DNA from: Chloroflexota bacterium
Lineage (GTDB): Bacteria; Chloroflexota; UBA11872; VXOZ01
Assembly (NCBI GenBank): GCA_009839775.1
Contig: VXOZ01000424.1
Coordinates: forward strand, 1 to 5,117
Direction of reading: 5' to 3'
Length of the DNA stretch: 5,117 nucleotides
Part shown: one piece after another, positions 1 through 4,122 of the stretch
Position numbering within the stretch: the stretch's first letter is position 1
How the letters are laid out: every line of letters begins with the position of its first letter
Translations under genes and position numbers: made by a program
The notes under the pieces: model-generated
What the model saw: the letters and a program-made list of their open reading frames with translations, nothing else
Told to the model about the DNA's origin: nothing
The model's database searches: none

Positions 1-131
1 CCTTTCAGGTCACAGCTCCCAGGCCCATTCCGCTGACCGCGCACCGCCGGGATCCCACCATTCCCCGGCTCTCTGGAGGCCGCCTTAGCAGCGTACTCTT
101 CCTGATCGTCGCCTTTTCCGTATTCAATTGT
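1..131 (-). promoter_or_regulatory. T-box riboswitch, 5' part of Stem I (truncated by window edge)
   Basis: Read on the minus strand, this leader shows the ordered landmarks of T-box Stem I. A GA-rich base with AGTA lies at 94-107 (GATCAGGAAGAGTA). The AG-bulge motif AGAGAG is at 69-74. A distal hairpin has arms GCCGGG (64-69) and CCCGGC (46-51) around the loop GAATGGTGGGAT, which carries the conserved TGGTG. The conserved 3'-side block GAATGGGCCTGGGAG is at 16-30. T-boxes sense uncharged tRNA and control aminoacyl-tRNA synthetase, amino-acid biosynthesis or transport genes. The specifier codon, antiterminator and regulated gene lie left of position 1, so the amino acid cannot be named. The motif match is by eye but several independent landmarks occur in the right order. 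The 5' end is set by the promoter at 139-167, which predicts a start near 131. Confidence 0.85.
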
Positions 132-138
132 AAAGCGT

Positions 139-167
139 ATTCTACGGCAGCCTCAGAACGCTGTCAA
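139..167 (-). promoter_or_regulatory. Sigma-70 type promoter of the T-box transcript
   Basis: On the minus strand a perfect -35 box TTGACA (162-167) is followed by exactly 17 bases and a -10 box TAGAAT (139-144, five of six consensus bases). Transcription should start near position 131 (A) and run leftward into the T-box leader. The TGA stop of the upstream deacetylase gene (164-166) lies inside the -35 hexamer, so the two transcription units abut with no spacer and no visible terminator between them. Confidence 0.8.
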
Positions 168-1144
168 GGGCTGGAGAGCACAACAGTGGGGGTAGGCTCT
201 ACGATGATGGTGGGAGTTGGCTGTATTTGTGGCGGCGGGTACAGGAGTTCAGAGACTTTTACAATTTGATAGCCTTCCTCCCTAAGTTCAGTCAAGATGT
301 CTGGGAGCGCCTCCACCGTATGCCTGCTGCCGAGATGCGCGAGTATGATGACACCATTCCCTAGGCGGTCGCGGATGCGCTGCTTGACCAAGGCAGGTGT
401 AGCGTCCTCCCGCCAGTCAATGGTGTCGATTGTCCAGTAGATGCTCTGGTAACCTTCATGGGCTACTACACGGCGGACATGGTGATTGCGTGCGCCATAG
501 GGGAAGCGAAACCAGGGTTTGGTGCTCACCCCCGCTACGTCCTTTATGATTTCCTCCGTGCGCGTGAGCTCCGCGCGGATGGAGTCGTCGCTCAGCTTCG
601 TGAATTCGGGGTGCGCGTACGAGTGATTGCCGATTTCGTGCCCGTCGGAGATCATCTCGAGGACGAGTTCAGGGTGGCGTTCGGCGAACTGCCCGGTAAT
701 GAAGATCGTGATGCGCACCTGATGCTCGCGCAATATCTCCAGTATTTCGGGAGTGTAAGCAGCAATAGCGCCACCGTCGAGCGTGAACGCGACGGCAGGT
801 ATGTCCGGGCTGCCACGCACGACCTCTTGGGCGAGAACCTCATAGGGAAGCCCGCTGAGGTCCGGTGTGGGGTAAGGGGTTGCCGTGGGTACGGCAACTG
901 TTGGCGCAGCACTCGCGGCGGGTATGGGCGCGGGCACAGAAGGCGTTGGCACTGCCGTGGCGGGTGGAATGGTGCGCCCAAACGTCATCTGTTCAGAGCC
1001 CGTCTGAGCGCAGGCTGCCATGAGAAGTACGCACAGGGCCGTCCCTTGCAGACCCGTTGGTGTCGGAATCCGCGACAATAAGGCGGAGCATGACTGCAAA
1101 GCGAGAGCGTTGGTTACACGTTGTAGGAGTTCTCGAAGTGACAT
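164..1144 (-). CDS. Polysaccharide deacetylase (NodB/CE4 family) lipoprotein
   Basis: A probable secreted, lipid-anchored member of carbohydrate esterase family 4, which removes N- or O-acetyl groups from polysaccharides such as peptidoglycan or chitin-like glycans. From the ATG at 1144 the protein has 326 residues. A hydrophobic stretch ends in the lipobox-like MAAC (Cys45). A Pro/Thr/Ala-rich linker covers about 60-95, the NodB domain about 117-300, and a short Pro/Thr tail ends the protein. Visible NodB motifs are TLDGG (121-125), HSYAH (His174, His178), RFPYG (213-217), DTIDW (240-244) and LAH (His270). Motif 1 is normally TFDDG, so the second, metal-binding Asp is Gly here. The start is uncertain: in-frame TTG 1198, ATG 1168, ATG 1144 and TTG 1078 all lack a clear Shine-Dalgarno. 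TTG 1078 would give the most typical signal peptide (lipobox Cys at 23). The family call is firm; the substrate is unknown. Confidence 0.9.
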   Translation of the reverse strand: MSLRELLQRVTNALALQSCSALLSRIPTPTGLQGTALCVLLMAACAQTGSEQMTFGRTIPPATAVPTPSVPAPIPAASAAPTVAVPTATPYPTPDLSGLPYEVLAQEVVRGSPDIPAVAFTLDGGAIAAYTPEILEILREHQVRITIFITGQFAERHPELVLEMISDGHEIGNHSYAHPEFTKLSDDSIRAELTRTEEIIKDVAGVSTKPWFRFPYGARNHHVRRVVAHEGYQSIYWTIDTIDWREDATPALVKQRIRDRLGNGVIILAHLGSRHTVEALPDILTELREEGYQIVKVSELLYPPPQIQPTPTIIVEPTPTVVLSSP

Positions 1145-1220
1145 GCTTGAGGAGTAGCGAGTGGGCATAGCACCGGAAGGCGCAGCAGAACGCAGCAAGA
1201 ACGAACAAATGGGTCAAGGC

Positions 1221-1245
1221 AGTAGATGCGGATGACGCATCTACT
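1221..1245. repeat. Perfect 10-bp inverted repeat in the divergent intergenic region
   Basis: AGTAGATGCG (1221-1230) and CGCATCTACT (1236-1245) are exact reverse complements separated by GATGA. Neither strand has a T-tract after the hairpin, so it is not a standard intrinsic terminator. It lies between the divergent deacetylase and aldolase genes, and could be an operator or a hairpin in the 5' leader of the deacetylase mRNA. Its function is not established. Confidence 0.7.
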
Positions 1246-1277
1246 CTAGTGTAATGCTAGACTGATTCTACGCTCAA
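1245..1277 (-). promoter_or_regulatory. Weak candidate promoter with operator-like dyad for the deacetylase gene
   Basis: On the minus strand TTGAGC (1272-1277) and TACACT (1248-1253) are spaced by 18 bases and each matches four of six consensus positions. The -10 candidate sits inside a short dyad, TCTAG-N7-CTAGA (1245-1261), which could bind a dimeric repressor. Transcription would begin near 1240, at the edge of the 1221-1245 palindrome. Both boxes are weak, so this is only a candidate. Confidence 0.25.
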
Positions 1278-1389
1278 GAGGAGGTCTTGCAGTTACGATT
1301 ATACTACATGAACTGACTTTTGGTTTGCGGCTTTCAGTCCACCTTCCGGGTGGAGGACAACGAAATCGTGGATAAGGTAAGGCGTGGCT

Positions 1390-1395
1390 AAGGAG
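1390..1395 (+). promoter_or_regulatory. Ribosome binding site that sets the aldolase start at 1402
   Basis: AAGGAG is followed by a 6-base spacer and the ATG at 1402. The longer reading from GTG 1384 would place this strong Shine-Dalgarno inside the coding region, so ATG 1402 is the better start. Confidence 0.8.
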
Positions 1396-1401
1396 AATGC
1401 A

Positions 1402-2046
1402 ATGAGCCGTGTGGCGCTGCTGAGCGATCTGTACGAGGCCAAGATAACCGCCGTGGTACGCACCAAGTCTGCTGAGGAGGCGGTGCGGACCGCGCAGGCG
1501 CTGTATGCCGCCGGCATTCGGCTCGTTGAGATTACGTTTACGGTGCCGGACGCCGCAGCCGTGATTGAAGCGGTTGCGGTGGAGAAGCCCGCCAATGGCT
1601 TGGTAGGCGCCGGCACGGTAACAACTAAGACCCAGGCGGGAGAGGCGCTGACGGCCGGCGCGCAGTGCGTCGTGGGGCCGGCAAACCGGCCCGCGTTGGT
1701 GGCGCAGGCGCACGAGGCGGACGTGCCCTGCATCATGGCCGGTCTGACGCCCACCGAGATTCTCGACGTTCATGAATCCGGGTCGGACATGGTAAAGGTC
1801 TTTCCCATCGATAGCGTCGGCGGGCCGGGGTACGTCAAGTCGGTGCTTGGACCCCTGCCTGGCATTCCCATCGTCGCCTCCGGGGGCATCGGCTTCGACA
1901 ACTATCGCGCATACTTGGAGGCGGGCGCGGCTAACGTAGCGTTGGGTTCCGGCCTCATGCCGCCGTCACTCATTGCTGCCGGAGAATATGACGAACTAAC
2001 GGCCTTCGCCCGCCGCTTCGTTGAAGCACTGATGTCCTCCGTGTGA
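1402..2046 (+). CDS. eda: 2-dehydro-3-deoxy-phosphogluconate (KDPG/KHG) aldolase
   Basis: A cytoplasmic class I aldolase that cleaves KDPG to pyruvate and glyceraldehyde-3-phosphate, the last step of Entner-Doudoroff and hexuronate catabolism. The protein has 214 residues, the usual length for this small TIM-barrel family. Visible landmarks are VEITFTVPDA with the catalytic Glu at 43, GAGTV (69-73), GLTPTEI (114-120), VKVFP with the Schiff-base Lys at 132, GPLPGIPIVASGGI (150-163) and a C-terminal ALGSGL phosphate-binding turn. The TVPDA form resembles the Bacillus KdgA type rather than E. coli Eda, which has Arg after the Glu motif. The start was chosen from the AAGGAG at 1390-1395. The KDG kinase lies 84 bases downstream on the same strand, supplying the substrate. 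KHG or a related phosphorylated 2-keto-3-deoxy sugar acid is an alternative substrate. A possible -10 (TATACT, 1300-1305) lies upstream without a good -35. Confidence 0.93.
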   Translation: MSRVALLSDLYEAKITAVVRTKSAEEAVRTAQALYAAGIRLVEITFTVPDAAAVIEAVAVEKPANGLVGAGTVTTKTQAGEALTAGAQCVVGPANRPALVAQAHEADVPCIMAGLTPTEILDVHESGSDMVKVFPIDSVGGPGYVKSVLGPLPGIPIVASGGIGFDNYRAYLEAGAANVALGSGLMPPSLIAAGEYDELTAFARRFVEALMSSV

Positions 2047-2117
2047 GGATTTCAGGGTAATTTGAGCGATGGTCTGTGGGATGTCCTAGCCAGCGTACAA
2101 GAGATTGCCGCAATCAC

Positions 2118-2124
2118 GGAAAGG
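2118..2124 (+). promoter_or_regulatory. Ribosome binding site that sets the kinase start at GTG 2131
   Basis: GGAAAGG is placed 6 bases before GTG 2131. Translation from this GTG gives MPDILSLGE, the usual N-terminus for a PfkB sugar kinase. The longer reading from TTG 2062 adds 23 residues with no family resemblance. Confidence 0.7.
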
Positions 2125-2130
2125 TCGAAT

Positions 2131-3084
2131 GTGCCTGATATTCTCTCCCTGGGCGAATGCATGGTGGAGTTCTTTGCTGAAGAACCGCTGGCAGAGGCGG
2201 AGCAGGTGCAGAAAGCCTTTGCCGGTGATGCGCTCAACCTGCTGGCGGCGGCGTCTCGGCTGGGCAGCTCGTGCGGCTTTCTCTCGCGGGTCGGCAACGA
2301 TCCCTTTCAGAAGTATCTGCTTAATGGCTGGGAGAGCTTGGGCATCGACACGTCACACGTAAAGCGCGTGGAGGGGCGCAACGGCATTTATTTCATCTCC
2401 ATCTACGGGCACGGCGAACGCGACTTTACGTACTACCGGGCCGGCAGCGCGCCCAGCACCATGACCCCTGAAGACTTGGACCCCGACTACATCGCGCAGG
2501 CAAGGGTGCTGCATATCAGCGGCATCACCCTGGCCATCTCGGAGTCGGCGCGGGCGACCGCACTGGCGGCGGCGCGCATGGCGAATGAGGCGTATGTGTG
2601 CGTTTCGTTCGACCCCAACTTTCGGCCCGCGCTGTGGCCGGCGGCGGAGGCACGCGCCGCGGCGGAAGAACTCCTGCCCCACGTGGACATCGCCCTGCCG
2701 AGCGGACCTGAGGAGTCGGAGCAGTTGTTTGGCTTGAAGACTCCGCAGGAAACGGCAGACTACCTGCGTGGTTTCGGCGCGTATGCAGTAGCGGTCAAGC
2801 TGGGCGGAGCCGGCGTTTACCTGAGCACGGAAGACGGCACACAGACGGTAACTGCTCTCACTGTCCCGCATGTGGTCGATACGACCGGCGCCGGTGACGC
2901 GTTCAATGGCGCGTTCTTGCACGGGCTGGTGGAGAACATGCCGCCGCTGGAAGCGGCGCGCTTGGGCGTGGTCATGGCCGGGCTCAAGGTGCAAGGCCGG
3001 GGGGCGATTGCCAGCCTGCCGGAGAAGAGCGAGGTAGAGGCCGCGCTTGCCGCCTGGGAACAGAAGTCGGACATGCTGCCTTGA
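2131..3084 (+). CDS. kdgK: 2-keto-3-deoxygluconate kinase (PfkB family)
   Basis: A cytoplasmic ATP-dependent kinase that phosphorylates 2-keto-3-deoxygluconate to KDPG, the substrate of the aldolase encoded just upstream. From GTG 2131 the protein has 317 residues, typical of the family. PfkB features are the N-terminal strand DILSLGE (3-9), the substrate loop AGDALN (31-36), LSRVGNDPF (51-59), FDPNFRPALWP (160-170), and the C-terminal signature DTTGAGDAFNG (250-260) with catalytic base Asp256. YYRAGSA (101-107) is the pattern characteristic of KDG kinases among PfkB proteins, and supports this substrate over ribose or fructose. The gene follows the aldolase by 84 bases with no terminator between them, so the two are probably cotranscribed. 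A hairpin at 3180-3198 probably ends the transcript. Other 2-keto-3-deoxy sugar acids, such as KDGal, remain possible substrates. Confidence 0.92.
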   Translation: MPDILSLGECMVEFFAEEPLAEAEQVQKAFAGDALNLLAAASRLGSSCGFLSRVGNDPFQKYLLNGWESLGIDTSHVKRVEGRNGIYFISIYGHGERDFTYYRAGSAPSTMTPEDLDPDYIAQARVLHISGITLAISESARATALAAARMANEAYVCVSFDPNFRPALWPAAEARAAAEELLPHVDIALPSGPEESEQLFGLKTPQETADYLRGFGAYAVAVKLGGAGVYLSTEDGTQTVTALTVPHVVDTTGAGDAFNGAFLHGLVENMPPLEAARLGVVMAGLKVQGRGAIASLPEKSEVEAALAAWEQKSDMLP

Positions 3085-3103
3085 CGGAACCCCCTCACCC
3101 TAG

Positions 3104-3172
3104 CCCTCTCCCGCGGGGAGAGGGAACTGGATAAGCAAGAGGCTTCTGATCCCCCATGGGAGAGGGAACCGG
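3104..3172. repeat. REP-like palindrome plus direct repeat (GGGAGAGGGAAC)
   Basis: CCCTCTCCC (3104-3112) and GGGAGAGGG (3116-3124) form a 9-bp perfect hairpin with a GCG loop. The right arm and its flank (GGGAGAGGGAACTGG, 3116-3130) recur as GGGAGAGGGAACCGG at 3158-3172, matching 14 of 15 bases. The palindrome is preceded by CCCTCACCCTAG. This looks like a dispersed intergenic repeat of the CCCTCTCCC type seen in many bacterial genomes, with a second partial copy. It lies downstream of the kinase gene and carries no coding potential. Confidence 0.75.
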
Positions 3173-3179
3173 AAGTAGC

Positions 3180-3209
3180 GCGGGGGCTTGTCCCCCGCTT
3201 CTGTCTATT
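3180..3209 (+). terminator. Probable intrinsic terminator after the aldolase-kinase operon
   Basis: GCGGGGG (3180-3186) and CCCCCGC (3192-3198) pair perfectly as seven GC pairs around CTTGT. They are followed by TTCTGTCTATT (3199-3209), a T-rich but interrupted tract. The position between convergent genes fits a terminator for the plus-strand operon. The imperfect T-tract leaves open that it is another dispersed palindrome. Confidence 0.5.
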
Positions 3210-3274
3210 AAGGCTTGGGCTGGGCTTGGCTCGCAATGCCCGCTATCTGCGGCTCGACGCCGAGCGCCCAGCGT

Positions 3275-3934
3275 CTAGAGCAGCGGCAAGTCGGCCAGGG
3301 AGAGAGTCTGCCACCAGTGCCCGGCGTCGAGCACCTGCAGCATGAAGTTTGGCGTTCCGAGCGGCGTGATGGATGCGGTCGGCTCGAGCGGGGGATAGTC
3401 CGGATTGGGGAAAAGCTCTGCTCCCGCTTGGAGCAGGTTGTCCAACGTTAGCGGCTGCTGAGCCGCGGCCACGAGCAACGGCTGGCCGAGAGCGATGAGC
3501 GCGGCAGCGTCTGCGCCGGGCCGGGGCGTACCCCGCACGTGGGCGAAGTACTCCGCGCCGTAAATCGTTTGCAGGTCGCCGTAGGGATTGTCCGGCGGCC
3601 GGTAGGCCGCGGCGTAGAGCAGAGCGGGCGCGGGGACGTCTTCCACGTCTACGGCAAAGATGTCGCTCTTCACGTTGAGATAGTAGGTCTCGCGGCTGGA
3701 AAAGAGCCGGACTTCGCAGCCGGTTTCGGCTTCACCATGACGCTGAGCGGCGGCTTGCCACGATTCGCCCGCGTCGCGCATGCCGCCGATACCCCAGAGA
3801 GGAAGGACGTGTGCGCCATTCTCCGCTTCTTGCGCATAGCTTGGATCAGGCACCGTGAAAAGCAGCTTGTTCCGACGCAATCCAACGATTCCGGCAAAGC
3901 GTTGGCCGTCTGCGCCGAAGTCACGGAGTCGCAT
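3275..3934 (-). CDS. Nudix-fold protein with degenerate Nudix box
   Basis: A 219-residue cytoplasmic protein with no signal peptide or membrane segment. Residues 51-73 fit the Nudix box spacing G-x5-E-x7-R-E-U-x-E-E-x-G-U exactly at Gly51, Glu57, Arg65, Glu70 and Gly72. However, the Glu after Arg65 is His66, the following hydrophobic residue is Gly67, and the first Glu of the EE pair is Ala69. These acidic residues normally bind the Mg that drives diphosphate hydrolysis, so the protein may be inactive, altered in specificity, or a binding module. The N-terminal half resembles a Nudix core (LLFTVPDP at 24-31, then LPLWGIGG at 44-51). The C-terminal part from about 100 is Ala/Pro-rich and I do not recognise it. 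The start is ATG 3934, with a GAGG 10 bases upstream. It is convergent with the kinase operon and lies downstream of the PLP enzyme gene on the same strand. The substrate is unknown. Confidence 0.75.
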   Translation of the reverse strand: MRLRDFGADGQRFAGIVGLRRNKLLFTVPDPSYAQEAENGAHVLPLWGIGGMRDAGESWQAAAQRHGEAETGCEVRLFSSRETYYLNVKSDIFAVDVEDVPAPALLYAAAYRPPDNPYGDLQTIYGAEYFAHVRGTPRPGADAAALIALGQPLLVAAAQQPLTLDNLLQAGAELFPNPDYPPLEPTASITPLGTPNFMLQVLDAGHWWQTLSLADLPLL

Positions 3935-3989
3935 GCCGTAATGACCTCAACACAAACTACAAGCTCCTCTCAGCATTCCGACCAAGCGC

Positions 3990-4063
3990 AAGTCCGTTCG
4001 TGGTGAGTGGGCTTCGCGAAGCCTGGGCTTTACGAAAGCCCTTGTCGAACCATGAACGGACTT
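3990..4063. repeat. REP-like three-hairpin palindromic element
   Basis: An outer stem pairs 3990-4004 with 4049-4063 (15 pairs, one G-T), using the recognisable REP-type arms GTCCGTTCGTGGT and ACCATGAACGGAC. Inside it lie two adjacent hairpins: the perfect palindrome GGCTTCGCGAAGCC (4010-4023) and GGGCTTT-ACG-AAAGCCC (4025-4041). The result is a cloverleaf-like fold. The two inner hairpins look like tandem copies of one unit (TGGGCTTCGCGAAGCC at 4008-4023, TGGGCTTTACGAAAGCC at 4024-4040). It lies between two minus-strand genes and has no T-tract on either side, so it is not a standard terminator. It is not a tRNA: no anticodon arm or T-loop consensus is present. Confidence 0.75.
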
Positions 4064-4122
4064 TGGAAAGGTGTCAAAATTCCGAGTGCTGCCTAAACAG
4101 AGCAAGCCCTCAGTTGTTGCTC

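Noticed and set aside
3..269. Plus-strand open frame crossing the T-box and the deacetylase 3' end
   Set aside because: No start with a ribosome site, no family resemblance, and the minus strand here is explained by T-box structure and promoter elements.
458..1081. 207-codon plus-strand open frame opposite the deacetylase
   Set aside because: Arg/Gly-rich translation with no recognisable domain, lying entirely antisense to a gene with clear NodB motifs; a shadow frame of GC-rich coding sequence.
1298..1303. Exact TATAAT on the minus strand as the deacetylase -10 box
   Set aside because: No hexamer resembling TTGACA is present at a 15-19 base spacing upstream, so it is not supported as a promoter.
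1246..1773. Minus-strand open frames (151-175 codons) overlapping the aldolase
   Set aside because: They are antisense to the KDPG aldolase and their translations are low-complexity Ala/Arg-rich without domain motifs.
2353..2994. 213-codon minus-strand open frame inside the KDG kinase
   Set aside because: Antisense shadow of a gene with full PfkB signatures; the translation is His/Arg-rich and unrecognisable.
3104..3198. CRISPR array from the repeated GGGAGAGGGAAC units
   Set aside because: Only two copies, too short and without regular spacers; better explained as dispersed palindromic repeats.
3539..4006. 155-codon plus-strand open frame across the Nudix-like gene
   Set aside because: Antisense to the Nudix-like gene and running into the REP-like element, with no coherent domain.
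3990..4063. Possible tRNA, because of the cloverleaf-like fold and 74-base length
   Set aside because: The outer stem is 15 pairs rather than 7, there are only two inner arms, and the D-loop, anticodon-arm and TTCRA T-loop consensus are missing.
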